The position numbers and the translations under genes were made by a program. 64,000 bases of DNA, taken from assembly GCA_003342895.1 (NCBI GenBank), contig PTFA01000082.1, forward strand, positions 2,614,197-2,678,196, in the 5' to 3' direction. This document shows positions 49,301 to 62,449 of the stretch, in pieces. The first letter of the stretch is position 1. Each line of letters begins with the position of its first letter. This stretch comes from Casuarius casuarius (Eukaryota; Chordata; Aves; Casuariiformes; Casuariidae). The notes under the pieces were generated by a model, which was not told the DNA's origin, ran no database searches, and saw only the letters and a list, made by a program, of their open reading frames with translations.

Positions 49301-52300
49301 ACAGCTTTTCCTCAGGAAGGAGAAGTCATCTTTTCCTTAGCCTTTTGAGGATGAAAGAGCTGTAGCTAGCTCACTGCCAAATGTTCCACTCCCCCAAAAC
49401 AGGCCACTCTTCTGCATGCTGGTTATTTTGCCAATATCACACACACAATTTTAGCAGTAAAAATTAATTCCTGTGTGCTAGCTTTCCACAACACCAATTC
49501 ATAACCCACCAGTTTAGGAAGTAAATTTAAAGCCTATATCCTGTCAAAAGCAAGCAAATTTTTACCTTTACCCTGTGACTTCGGCATCTCTCCAGCCTAC
49601 ATCCACATTTAGGAACAATATTAATTTCTGTTTCTCTCAGTTGCAGCTGTGCGGAGATTAAAAAAAAAAAGTCATTTTTCTACCCTGGCAGGATAGAACA
49701 CACTTTTTAATTTGTCACTAGATTAAGTTAATGACCAAGTACTGAAAATATTCCTTGGAATGACCTAGAGTCCAACTGGAAAAGAGAGGTGCACAGTCTC
49801 CTAGCGCCAGGGCTCTTTCTCATCATTTTTACTAGAGTGATAGTCACGCCTGTCAGATACTACAGAGAGACACGTACCTAGCCCTGCTTGCACTTCACAG
49901 GATAGGTGTGAGCAGCCTGAGCCATGTTTCCACATTGCTTAACAATAATTTAAGTAGGTTAGGCGTAAGTCTTTCTGCAGATGGGGAAAAGAAGGATTTC
50001 TGTCCACCTGAAGATAACAGATAGAAGCACCATTAGGTTTTGCCCAGCCCTACCAACACAATCCACATTTTACTTGCAAAGCACATTGCTGAAGGAATAG
50101 GCAAACTTCATGGAAATACACCCCATGCAAACAAGATAGCTGGAGAACAGTTGTAGGATCACAGAGTGTTAGTGCAGCTGGCACAACACACTGAAATTTA
50201 AAAGCAGTCCTGAAACGATGCATGTATACAGGCACCAACTGCACCCTCAGTCTGTCACAAGGTAGGTAGCAAGGGTAATTGAACATCTGCTAGAGTTTGG
50301 CCCCATAGTTAATTCTAATTGGGTTCTTTCTCTCTCTGCACCTGAATTGATAACGGGTATTTGGTCTAAGCACTGTTTTAAACATTTCTGATGGTTCTGG
50401 CACATCCCTTTATGAGGCACCAGATGTGCAGGTCCTGAAATAGCTGCTACCAGCTTCTACCTATAGGGAAACTGGCAGGCACATAATTAAAAATAAAATA
50501 AAATAAGAACTTGTTTGTATTGTGATCATTAAAAAAAAAGCATTAAAAAGTGGGTTAACCAGGGGAAAGGGGGAGATTTCTATTGTAAAACACAGTTCTG
50601 AATTTCTCCAGGCTTGACAGTCCATCTGGACATTGCTAGATGCCTAGTTACATCAGCACATCATGTTTCATTTCAATTCCTGTATTTGTTTGTTTTTAAA
50701 GTGTCCCTCACAGCCCTCCTCCCACCATACTATTTTCCAAAAATGATGGGGAAAAAAAACCTATTTTCCAAAAAATTAAGCTTTTTGTCACAAGTGCATG
50801 GGATAACAGCAGCACATGGGTTGTGCAATGCAGTGCTCAGGCCACCAGGAAGGCAATGATTGTCTGCTCCCTTTCTGCCTGATTTCTTCCTGGCTCCCTT
50901 ATCAGCATCTTCCCTAGACAGTTCAGCACAGCTCTAATTACAGGACTGAGGAGAACAGCCATTGGGAAAGTGATACTTTATTTTTATACCTGCTGCCAGT
51001 AGTTTGCTACTTACATTGCTCTAGGAAAAGGGGAAAAAAAATGTTTACAAATGTATCATTATACAGCAGATCTTAAATTGCACAATTATTAGCTGTAAGT
51101 ATTGACTATTGTCAGAGCTCTGCTGCTGCCCGTGAAAAGGTCAGGCCTTTTCATTTGTGTTCTTTTTATGTGAGGAATACCAAATAATAAAACACACAAT
51201 TTACTGGGCTGCTGAGATTTTTCTCCCCAAACTCACAGAACAGTCACCAGGTTTGAATCCTCTTTCCATTATTATATGAACAAGGTGATTTTGCTTTTTT
51301 TCTTTTTTGAGGAAAAGAATTTAATTTCCTATACTGGCACCCAAAATGAATACTCTATATTTTCCAGTTAAGTGTGATACAACCAGTTACATCTTTATGA
51401 GCTTCCCATGCTTCAGTCCTTAGGACGTGAAGAGGGAGTGTGATGTTTTCGCTCAGAGGGCCTGATAGAAATGATAGCTCCTTGATAGCTATAATGCTGA
51501 CCAACAACCTTTTCCTCGCCCTAAGCTCACACTGGAATGCAAGATTGGCATGAAAGAGCCTTCATCATCTGCTAAGACCAACACTTTCAAAGCACAGAGT
51601 ACCTCATTTTAAGGATTCATACCTGAATGAATGATGTCTGAATGAAAACAATTTGACCTTAAGATTCCTCAATTTCGAATCGTGCCCCACATTCAGCACT
51701 TTTATAAGCCAGTCCATTTATTCAAATTTCCTTAATTAACTACATGAAGTTTTAATCTTAAACCACNTAAGGTCTGTCTAGATCCATTTGTACAGCCCCA
51801 CAGTTTTGAAATAGATGTCAGGCATTTTTCTGAAGCTTAATTTTGTGTTACACCACACACATCGCCTTCCACCAAATAACTAGAGAAGCTGGCATTGCTC
51901 TTCCACTGTCAATCTGTCCAGCCTCTATCAGTCCCTTTTGTGTCTTCTCCCTGAAAGGATCTTAATCTAGTTTTAGTTTAGCACAAGTGCTAAACTTAAT
52001 CACTTAAGCTGGATGGTAACACACGGCCTCTGCAGTGCAAGTCACATTCCCTTCTGCCACCCCTGTGCCAGGGTAGGAGCATCAAGCAAGTGGCAGGAAA
52101 CAACACCTCAACAGTACCATTTTCAATGGCTTCCACACTTTTCCTAAGGAGCACCTCCTAGCAGCTTTGCTCCCCCAACCCTTACACTGCTATTCCATGC
52201 CACACTGGGGGACACGAGACTTCTGATGGAGGAAGAGCAATTTGGTGTGCCTATGGTGCAAAATAAAAAGATAAATAAATAAAAATAAAAAGCTCTGTTT

Positions 52301-53240
52301 TGTTTAGCTCACTGTTGTCTCCAAGTGTCAAACTTTCCCATTTCATTATTATATCATCACCTAGGGACTGCAGAGACCACAAAGCACTGAAATAAGGTTT
52401 GCCCATGGAGGTTGTGGAGTGTACACCATTGTTTACCTTGTTTCCAGGAGCCTCTAGGCATCTCTCAGGAATGGCATGAGATTAGCTGATCCAGCCTGGA
52501 GAGGAAAAGGATGGCTTGTAACACCTCTCACAACTCCTCCAGTCTTATTTTCTGTCAACCTGTGAAATGATATATGATACATGTATACGGCAAATAAGAT
52601 CATTCCTGCTTCTAAGAGTAAATTCTTAAACAGTTTTGAATAAGATAAAAGACTTGTGCTTCAGGGTTAACATTAAGGATGTGTATTTCTTGCAAACAGC
52701 ATGGAAAGTTTCATTCACCTCTCTGAAGCATCCCATACTGGCCACTGGAAAGAGGATCAGACAGACTGCACTTCTGATCCAGTATGGCCATTCCAGTGCT
52801 GCATATCTGTATGGAAATGTCTGGGCGTGAATACATGCTCACACACAGAAGAGCAATTAACTTTTCTCCCATTTTGAAAGGTTTCACTATATTGATACAC
52901 AGTTTAGCTATTAAATATGGGAAATAATAAAATCAATCTCTCCCAACATGCATACACATACACACTTATACATATATACTTAAGATAATATTTCTCTGTG
53001 CATGGCATGAAAGCATGATTATTTTGTTATCAGATACAAACTAGCATTGTTCCTGAGTTAGCTGAATTGAACTTCAAAGGCCTTGAACACAGATTTAATC
53101 GTTATAGCTAGGNTTTGATGACAACAGCATCAAACATGTCTCCCTTGAAAGATCAAACAATACTCTACTCTTCTGCTTCAGTAGGCAAAGTTTCGTTCAA
53201 TGACATTTTCGATCTGGAAGAATGTGAAAAAACTGATATT
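46390..53240. other. non-coding stretch, unique DNA
   Basis: No supported gene. A doubled CTATTTTCCAAAAA lies at 50729 and 50761. An A/T simple tract lies at 52261-52291, and the second copy of a shared 21-base word at 52475-52495. ORFs here are short and unconvincing. Confidence 0.45.
52261..52291 (+). repeat. AAAT/AAAAT simple repeat
   Basis: AAATAAAAAGATAAATAAAT followed by further AAAAT units. It is A-rich simple sequence. Confidence 0.8.
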
Positions 53241-53248
53241 CTGCACTT

Positions 53249-53449
53249 TCAGATGACTGTACATCTTTTCTTGCTTGCTTTTAACAGCTCTTGCAAATGT
53301 TTAAATTTTACCTGGAACAATTTTTCAGTCTCCATTCCTTCACTCCATTCAATCTCTTGTTTCTTTACCACTTCCTCCAATGTTAGGAATCTTGAATCAA
53401 AAAAATTTATACACTGATGTTTGGTAACCACTGAACACTTGTCATCCAT
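53249..53449 (-). other. coding-like minus-strand ORF with a CaaX-like C-terminus
   Basis: A 66-codon frame begins at ATG (53449-53447), directly after an in-frame TAA. It ends in TGA after the residues KASKKRCTVI. The middle looks helical and real: FLTLEEVVKKQEIEW and LFQVKFKHLQELLK. The last four residues, CTVI, after a basic stretch, resemble a prenylation (CaaX) signal. An acceptor-like TTTTTTTGATTCAAG lies inside the frame, and a donor-like CAG|GTAAAA after LFQ. The true exon could thus be shorter, making the CaaX end accidental. A different frame continues open past the stop, so a frameshifted retrocopy is also possible. The product is not recognised. Confidence 0.25.
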
Positions 53450-54683
53450 TTACGGTTCTGATCAATAGCTTTCACATTTGCTTGCTAGAACGAGAAACAG
53501 CCACCTAGTGAATTCCACCCCAGATCTGAAAAATGAAGCGAGCTTTTTAGTGCTTTGTATCAGCTGGATGCACTCTGGCTGTTTCTAGAAAAACCCAGAC
53601 AGAAAATTCAGTAGAGCTCAAACACACCCCAGTGCATGCCTGTGTACTCCTGAACCTATTTTCCAAAGCTGACATCTTTATCCACTTCATTCTTCAACAC
53701 TGNATAACAACTGAGTCCATGTGAGACACAGTAGGACACCACATTTCCATTTTCCTCTAAGTTTTTGGGTAGCTTTTACTTCCCCCCCCTTCTCGTTTCT
53801 TCTCTCCTGAAAATTCATTATTTTCCAAGTTTTTAAACATAGAATGAAATTCAAGGGGCATTTTTTTAATAAACTAAAAAAAGTGGAAAAATGAATATGT
53901 AGCTTCTTCATATAGATATTACAGAATGACACAGAAATTAAAAACAAACAAAAATATCTGAAGGCTCTTTGGCACTATGAGTAAGGGAAAAAAATGCCTG
54001 ATCCAAAATACAGCCATATATTCTCTCAGTGGCTTTGGTAGAAGAAGGCAGAGGAGGGATGTGAGACAAAATGCAAAGGATAAAGAAGATTTCAGGCTTG
54101 CCTACTACACCTATAGCTTTGGATACATCAGAAAGCCAAGCGTTATACTGAACACAAATCTATCCCCTGCAGAAACAATGACAGATGTTAGTTACATTGT
54201 TTAAAGCGGTACTGGAAAGCTCCCAACTATTACACTGATGAGATTGATAAGTATAAAAATAAATATAGAACAGCATCAGTATGTACACGTATGGAGTGGC
54301 AGGTCATGTGATGAAGGTAGAAGAGACTTGGTTTTAGTAACATACAAAGCATTTTTCACCATTGGTAAAAATGTATATCCTACACCTCCAGGAACCTTTG
54401 ACAAAGAGCAAATATTCCCCCTCATCCACCTNTGCAACACAAAAAATAATTGAGGCGCTTGCAACTAGAGACAACGTTAATGTCTACATCATCAGAGACT
54501 CCTCACCTCAAATAAATATTCCTTTTTCCTTGATAGATTCCCCTTACAACACATATATGCCTAATTCTTGGGAGGGAGGCAAAAATTAATTCCAAGGACA
54601 AAACTTTAACTACTCCTTGAATTTTGTTCTTTGATTTAGGTATCTTCATTTTGCTGGAGTCTGTACCTTTGGTTGGTTGTCAG

Positions 54684-54757
54684 GAATTGCAGATATAAGA
54701 ACTGCAGGCTAAGAATGAAAAGAAGCTTGTTTGAGAGCAGAAAGTACCAGAAATTGG
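54684..54757 (+). other. candidate exon (74 bp)
   Basis: A TTTGGTTGGTTGTCAG acceptor precedes the segment and a TTGG|GTAAGA donor follows. One frame is open: after one base it reads NCRYKNCRLRMKRSLFESRK, is basic, and ends with one dangling base. The other frames stop. No product is recognised. The phase does not match direct joining to 26165-26276. Confidence 0.18.
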
Positions 54758-57700
54758 GTAAGATAATATTTGGAAAACAACGAATATCAATTGTGATTCA
54801 CGTATTCTCTCAACTGGAGTTTTATAGAATTCTGGTGCAATTATGTTGAGAAGAGTTTCACAGAAAAACCTTAATTTTGCATTACAATGTCTAGGGAAGC
54901 AAATGCATTAAGGCTTGTATTTTATTTTTCCTTAGCAGTTTTAAAAATCCATATTACAGCATTTATTATGTTCCCAGGGTAGGGTTTTCTCTTTTTTTCT
55001 TTTGCATTTCTGTAGAAAATAGCTGTTTATCCTACTGTCTCTCTGAACTCAGTAAGGCAGCCCTTAAAAATAGAATGACACAAAACATTGGGGACTCCCA
55101 TTCCTCTTTTATAGAAAGCATATGACCCTCATGACCTCATGAGTAGCAAAGGGTTCCCCTTTAATACTAAATTCTGGAGCAAAAGGTCATGAGAAATTGT
55201 ATACAGATAATGATTTCTGCTATTAAAAATGGTCTCATTCTTTTTTTTTTTCCTCCTCCCTTTTTGGGAATTAACGTTACCACATCTGCACATACGACCC
55301 CATCCCCCAACTTTGACAGATAACTATTATCTTCAATGTGCAGAATGCCCTCGCTGTGAAGTTACACATGGGTACACAGGTGCTCATGCACACTCTGCAC
55401 ACACATCAAAGTGAGGAAAAAACTGAGAACCACGAGAAAGAAACAGCAATTTTTTGTCTGGGGGAATCCTGCATTAATCTTTTCTCTTTCCTTTTTGTGC
55501 CAGCAAATGTAATGAAAACCCTGGCTTAATACAGCATAACTCATTAATACTAGAACCTAATGCGCTAAGCACTGTAAGAACATCTAGCCCATTATATAAG
55601 AATGAAAGCTAATCTAAATATGGAGTCTGAAACAAAAATCTATGACCTTTTTATTTTTTATTTGGTAGGTTTCTTGCTGACTTCATTTTGCTGCTCTGCT
55701 TTCCCTACATTTTGTAGAAGCCAAAAAAAATGTGAGAGACCATGACAAAAGGCACAACACAATAGAGTGATTACATAGTACCACCTAGAGCCTGTGACTG
55801 TTACAACACCTCTCCAAGGAAAGCCCTTCCTGGACTCTTGCTAGGGTCGATGTGCAAGAGGTAAAAAGAAATCCTGTATGTTTTCCAGGGCCACAGAAGA
55901 AATATTCCAGTATGATGGAAACAGACCTCAAACGGGGCATTTTGCATCCTTTACCCAGGTATACAGTTTCACAATGCTCCTTTCTCATACAAGCCATTTT
56001 TGGGATGCTTTGTTATCCTATGGCTGATCCTTCAGAGGAAAAATGCATCAAGGGATAAAATGGTACATTTGACTTAATCATTTTGGCATGTTGGGTTCTT
56101 TGGTCTGTCAGTGCCTCCTGAAAGCATATTTTTTTTTACCAGTCACTGCAGACAGGCTCACAAGCATGTAGCTCGCNTCTCGACAGCATTTTCAACATGA
56201 CTAACTATTGATAGTATTTGAACTTTTGAGCACTGCCATCCATGGGCACAGTCACAAGAAGGGCAGGAAAAAATAAGGCAATCTTCAAGGATACCAGGTC
56301 CCTCCCCCTCTTCATGAACAAATCATTCAGCCTCCCCTTTCAAATCTCATCTCAAAAACACACCCTGAATCCCATTTAATTAGAAATGCTCTCACATATT
56401 CATTATACCAGCTGGCTTCAACTTGGAAAGCATATTCCTCCAGCTCATTTCTATATGCTGCACCTCTGTTTAAACAGTAGACTCTGTAAGCAGGGCCTGT
56501 GTTTCCTCTGTGCTTTCTTACGCAAGGGGTTGAGCACTCTGACAGCTCTTAAATAACAGTAATACTAGTAGGACATTCAGAGTCCTACTAGTCCAAGTAC
56601 ACATGAAAGCGGAGTCAAAAGACAGGCAAATCCATGCCCATACATCTCTTTCCCCGCACTTCCTCTCCTCCCCACTCCTTCCTATCCAGCAAGTCAGCCC
56701 TTCCTCTTGTCTCTGTTCCATTTTATGAATATCTCTTTTCTACAGAGACTTGCCTACAGCTATCAGTGGTCCACAGTACAGTAGAATTAATGCAGTTGAT
56801 ATGCGATAGAAAGGGGAAATGTTGGCAATATATGATTACAGATTAAATGATGCAATTTCAGGGTCAGCACTACAGAAGGCACTTATGAAGAGGCTGACAA
56901 GTAAAGATGAATGGCAAACGAATGAGGGCAGTTACAGTATTTAATGTAGATTTGCCTTCTCTGAAATCTGTAGACTCTGCTACCATCTGCTGGTTTATGA
57001 AAAAGAGCCAGGGAATCTATTTTAGTGGCTCTACATACCTAATCTTCCAGCTGTCTCTCATTATGAGAACAGTCCTCATTTCAGGTCACATACTACCTTC
57101 AGCCTCTACAGAGCTGTCAGTTGGGCTCACTTTTGTTTCCTGATGCATTTCTGACACCAAACATGAGGGAGAATGGCAAACACACAGTGCAAAATTTATG
57201 ATAAACCCAAATAATATATCCCAGTCATGTACATTTTCAGTATTTTGTAAAAAGAGAAATAAATCGGTGTAATTAGTTCCAGTTCATTCTAGAGGGCAGA
57301 GGGTGAGGACAGATTGAAAGGTATTCAATTTTGGTTTTGAATGAAGATACCCTTTGTTATGCTTCGCTATACACTGATACATAAATTGGCATACACCACT
57401 GAAATCAATGGAACAATGCAGACTGATATCTTTTGAGAATGTGATCCAGATACATGCCCAACCTTAAATGTAACTCAATGAAAAATAATGACCAAGTTGT
57501 ATTAAATAAAGAGAATAAGTGTGAATATATGTCCACACACACTACTTATTTTTATTCTACACATGCTTCCTTTAGAGACTTGTATAATAATAGATAGAAA
57601 CTTACAGACCTCATAAAATAAGCTAGTTTTAAAGGAACTGCTGCCTCTTCCTCATTCATTTAACCTTTCGGGACTATCAGGGAAGGGCTGGCAGTGGTGG

Positions 57701-57985
57701 TAACTAATTCCTTTTGCAAAAGAGTGGCCTTATAAATTGGATGCACATGATCAATCTACTTTTTTAGAGAGAGATCACGGTGGCCACTTCCCTGCATACC
57801 ACAGTCCATAGACTTTTACCTGGTGACTCCACTGCCGACTCATTGCTTTTAGCTGAGCTGGAGTTTCAGTGGTGGGGTACGGCGCAGATCTGTTTCTCCA
57901 GTTTCCTGCATGCTCAGGTTATTTGTGCTCACTCAGCCTTATTTCTGGTGCACAGCCTCATCTGCCTTGGTACCAGAACACCATG

Positions 57986-58053
57986 GGAAGCTCAAGGAGA
58001 CTGCAAAGCCAAGAAGGCAGGAAGCTCAAGGAGACTGCAAAGGCAAGAGGGCC
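57986..58053 (+). repeat. two copies of a 34-bp tandem repeat
   Basis: GGAAGCTCAAGGAGACTGCA at 57986 recurs at 58020, with full units of 34 bases and few mismatches. As 34 is not a multiple of three, it would shift a reading frame. It is probably a recent slip duplication. Confidence 0.85.
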
Positions 58054-60642
58054 AAAAATCTCCAACAGCTACCTGGCTCCAGGAAAAAGCCCACACTATC
58101 TCATCCATTCAGATAGATCAGCTTCTCTTCCTGTATGCTAGCAAGTCTGTGGCCAGGACTAAAGAGTGGGGATTCCTAGATCTGGAGAAATCATAAGGAT
58201 CTCTTGGCAGTAGTTTTAAGAAAAGACAACGATCGAGACCCTGTAACAAACCTTCTGCATCTGCCCTAAAACAATTTGACTCACCCCCAGCACAATACTG
58301 CAATGGCAAACAGCTTTCTCTAGGACCTCCAAATGTGCATGAGGAGAGGGAATGTGCCAGTGTGCTGTTTTTGCAGGAGCAAACTTCATAGACAGCCTCT
58401 ATGCACTACCTGTCATCTCTCACAAAAAGGAAACTGAGGTTACTGGAGTCAGTGAGAAAGCATCGACTTTTCTGTTTNACTCTTACACAGGTTACACCAA
58501 AGATGCCTTTCAAATAAACAACTCAGTAGTATCTCTTCTCTGGAGGAACAGAGTAAGGGTGACTATACTGACATATGCTGCTTGGTTCAGAGCTAAGATG
58601 AGGCAAAAGATATCTTGCAGATGAATCACACAGTAAAGCCTTGGTGTACCCTCATGGGACTTGGAGCAGCCTGCCTGGAGGTGGACTTTCTTGGTTTATT
58701 TCAGCCAGAGTTTTTATAATACTACAGCATTTTAAATGACTCTGTACTTCTATAAACAACTCTATGATGAGCACAGAAATGAAATATTTAAAACCACACC
58801 TGCTAATACTCTCCAGTTTAAATCTTTAACCCTCCTCAGTAGCATGTGATGCTAACATATGCTTTTAGGAAGGAAAGAGAGCAAGTATCTAGAGCTCCCA
58901 GGAGAATAAACCAACATGAATTATAGACTGTGTACTGCTTGTCATTAACAAGAGCGGAAGAATCTGTGAAAAGATCTGATTTGACCAAAAAAATTCAGCA
59001 AAAGCAGCATCATGCAGTGAATTATTGATAAAATAAACTAGCTGAGCTGTTTCACACACTCAAGAAGCCAAGGCACAAATGAAAGCACCAGGCTACAGTC
59101 ACACAGTTACCCATCCCTTTTAGATTAACTCGGTCATCCACAAGATTTTCTATTTATATGAAGGAAGCTGGGAAAAACATTTACAGTATTTTTGGCTATA
59201 TTTATGAGAAAACAGCAAAAGCACAAAGAAGCTTTGTAAAGACAGTCTCTGATTCCTCCCCTTTTTACTACATAGTTCAGAAGTGAATTTGGCCCTTATC
59301 TTGAGACCCTGGAACTGGATAATGTGCAATACTGTAAAAAAGCGATTTTCTAGTTGCCAGAGAACTACCAAGGGCTGAAAGGAGGAATGAGAAACACCCA
59401 GAAACTTAAGCATTCGCATGGGAATCAGACACCAAACACAGAACAATTCTCAATACATTTTCTGCCTCGCAGCCCAAGGGGCACAATGATGGTCTCTGCT
59501 CCTTGTAGGTCCCAGCCCTAAGCTCAGCCTCCTTTATCAAACTAGCATTGCTCAAGTGCTTCTGATTTCCAAGTGCTCTAGGACTATAAGACCTATTTAC
59601 AATTTTACGTTTGAAGAACAGCCGCCTTTGTACAGATACTGGGGAGCTCTTACCCACAATACGGGCTGGCAGTTATGTACCACATAACAGGATATACCGC
59701 ACTTACTTGCCTTCCTCTTATTAGTTTGTTTACATTAACGCCTTCTAAAAAATTCCCTATAAGGGAAGGGCATTTTTAGTATTGATCAATCTCATTTGGA
59801 AATAAGACAGCAGAGGGAAATAAAATCTAGCTCCTAAGATGTTTTACCAGTGAGATCAGAACAAAAATATGGCATTGTAACTTGCACACAGCTAAGTGTT
59901 ATACAGAGATTAATTCTTCTGCATGTTGATACCAAAGTCCTTGCAAGATAACTATGCATTTCATCAGAGAACCAATAAAATGAGTTAAAATGAGCTAAAA
60001 CGTATGCACATTTATACTAGGAATAGCAATAAATTACCTCTATTTTCAAACTAAAGGAAAATGAGGAGCTAGATCATTCAGCTTTTGCCCACTGAAATTC
60101 TGTGATTAAAAACTAGAGTTAGAGCCCAGAAAACATTTAATTTTTTTCATTAATATGTTATTGAGGCAGTTTGCTGTTTTGCACAGGCAGACTATCGCCA
60201 CAGAAATGAGAATTCTGAATCACACTTTATGTATAATTTTGTTCTTTATATGCCCATATTTCCTAAAGAATAATAAATATTAGAAGTAAATAAATAAGAA
60301 TAAATCATAAGAACATTGTAATGGGAGCACACAGATGCACACAGGCCTCTTACAACATCATTTAGATAGCTATAGAACCCCTCAAGAAAAAAAAATTGTC
60401 ATTTCGTACCCCTTAAAACTTCACTGAACCACAAAGTCTTACTTTCATATGGGTTTTTTGATGCAATTACTATTTTTCACAACAAAACAGGATGAGATAC
60501 TTAGTGTTGACGATAAGTACCAAATTTAACATGAGAAAGTAAGAATAGTGACCTCTCATTGTCTCTCTCATTTTGTGCCTGATGTAAATGAACCAAATAT
60601 TTCTTAGATCACCTGAGAAATCCAAGAATCCACAGAAGAAAT

Positions 60643-60728
60643 GTTACCATGAAATTACCATGGGATAGTTACCATTTTTTTTAAAGCTATTTTCTTCAAA
60701 GTTATTTTTCTTCAAAGCTATTTTTTTC
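60643..60728 (+). repeat. GTTACCAT cluster followed by short tandem repeats
   Basis: GTTACCATGAAATTACCATG, then GGATAGTTACCAT, holds three ACCAT cores within 33 bases, each like an RFX half-site. It is followed by three degenerate copies of an AAAGCTATTTTCTTC unit of about 17-19 bases at 60685-60728. Confidence 0.5.
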
Positions 60729-61733
60729 CCCAGTGGGAATGCACTGAAAAAGAATGGCACCTCACTTGCCAAAATAATCACTTGTTAAGCTACTTTCCAG
60801 AAACAGAGGCCCTGCCTGTTCTCTGTATGACGCAGATGATGGATTTGTACCTAAATCTGATATATCCCAGATGCCTTCCCCAATAATTGGGTTATTCATA
60901 TTTCATTTTATAAAGAATTTCAGCGCTTCCCAATTCTGAAGAAGGAGCAACGTTCTGACTTTTTTTTTAAATGAGGAAACAGATTGCTGTCCAGTTCTAA
61001 TGATAATCTAAATTAGTAGATTCTTCTGAAGCCCTTCCTCTAAGCATAGAATCACTATTCACCATGAGTAAATAATAGAAACTCCATGTTTATAGGTTTT
61101 GGGAAAAGAAGGAAAGAAGACCAAGTCAACCTCTAACTCTTTAGTAATACGTAAGAGCAACAGCTTCACATTCCCAGTAAAACCAACAGTCAAATCTAGA
61201 CCCTACTAAGTCACCAGAAATCTTTCCTCTGACTTAATGAAAGCTAGGATTTCACCTTAAGTCTTTAAAGAAACTAAAAGGAAAGAGCAAAACTTGCCTC
61301 TATAGCAAGAAAAGAGAGCAAAGAAAGAAGGAAATGGATTTTTCTTTAAGAGTTAAAAGGTCATTCATCTTTACAAAAGCTAACGAAACAAATGTCATTA
61401 GATGTAGGAGATATGAAAGGTCAAATAAATATCCTGAACATGGAGCTAAAATGTTACTGAAGGACTAAAGGAAGAAGAGAAGCACATCTCTTCCCTTGAG
61501 GATAAAATGATTGAAGAATAAAAATAATTTTGGAAAAAAAGTATCTCAAGCAAAAAAAAAAAATCCACATTGCAAAGACTTGAAGTAACAAACCTGCATT
61601 AGAAAAGTAGTAATATCCTGTATTAAATATCTAAGGAGCAAGAAGGAGCCAGAAGCTATAGTGATCACACTGGCTAGAACATTATTGAACTTATTTTCTA
61701 AAACTTAAGATTTCTTAGGAATCTTACTCAATA

Positions 61734-61766
61734 GAAAAAGAAAAAAAAAGAAAGAAAGAAAAAGAA
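61734..61766 (+). repeat. GAAA simple repeat
   Basis: An A-rich tract with GAAA and GAAAA units. It is simple sequence. Confidence 0.85.
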
Positions 61767-62375
61767 CATTCCTAATCCACGGTAGAATGATAGCTCTCAC
61801 ATACAGACTAAGAAATCACATTTGATTAACTACTGAAAAGGAAAGGAAAAAAGAAGCAAGTCTAAAAAAGAAAATAAGTAACAAGAGAGATGGTAATTTA
61901 CCACTGAATCAGTTTACCAAAGAAGGCAATAGACTCCCCTCTATTGAATCCTTTGACCCAGGATTAAATCATTCTTTTCACAGTAGTCCGTGAAAAGCAG
62001 GTATTTACCTTCAGGTAATTTCCTTCCAAAAATATCAGGTTTTTTGGATCTGTGTATGTAACACTGGCCCAGTGCAAAAGGCCAAATCAAAACAAGAGAG
62101 TCTTTGCCATTGCCACCAAATTCCAACAAGATCAGAACTATCACCCAAAAAAGACCTATTCAAGACACCATTTGCATCTAAGTGCTTGCAGGGTTTGGAA
62201 TTTCCCAATTTCTTAGGGAAATATCATGTATTTATTCATTTGTATTTACTCAGTTTTCCTCACTAGAACATCCAATTTTATTGTTTTAGATCTACACTTC
62301 AAGATAAAACATATACATTACACTATTTCTCATGACTTGCACAACTATCTATATCCCCCTTTCTTCTCCTTCCAG

Positions 62376-62442
62376 ATTCTGAAGGAGAATCTGAGCAATA
62401 AGTTGATTATCGTAGTGCCAAATACACTATTTTTAGAGACAG
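62376..62442 (+). other. candidate exon (67 bp)
   Basis: The segment has a strong pyrimidine tract and acceptor, TTTCTTCTCCTTCCAG, and a donor GACAG|GTATGT. Frame one is open throughout and reads ILKENLSNKLIIVVPNTLFL before the last codons, ending with one dangling base. The other two frames contain stops. The alternating hydrophobic run would suit a buried strand. No protein is recognised. Phase does not fit direct joining to the other plus-strand candidates, so it may be part of a separate gene or chance. Confidence 0.25.
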
Positions 62443-62449
62443 GTATGTT

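Larger units (their letters stand above)
53455..62370. other. non-coding stretch, unique DNA
   Basis: Apart from the exon-like segment at 54684-54757 no gene is supported. It contains a 34-bp tandem duplication at 57986-58053, C8 at 53782-53789, T11 at 55241-55251, A12 at 61552-61563, a GAAA tract at 61734-61766, and a GTTACCAT-rich patch at 60643-60675. The ORF at 59406-59657 (-) looks mildly protein-like but has no splice support. Confidence 0.4.

Noticed and set aside
59406..59657. 83-codon minus-strand ORF with a GTAAGA word near its start
   Set aside because: The donor points the wrong way for this frame to be its exon, and no acceptor is present.
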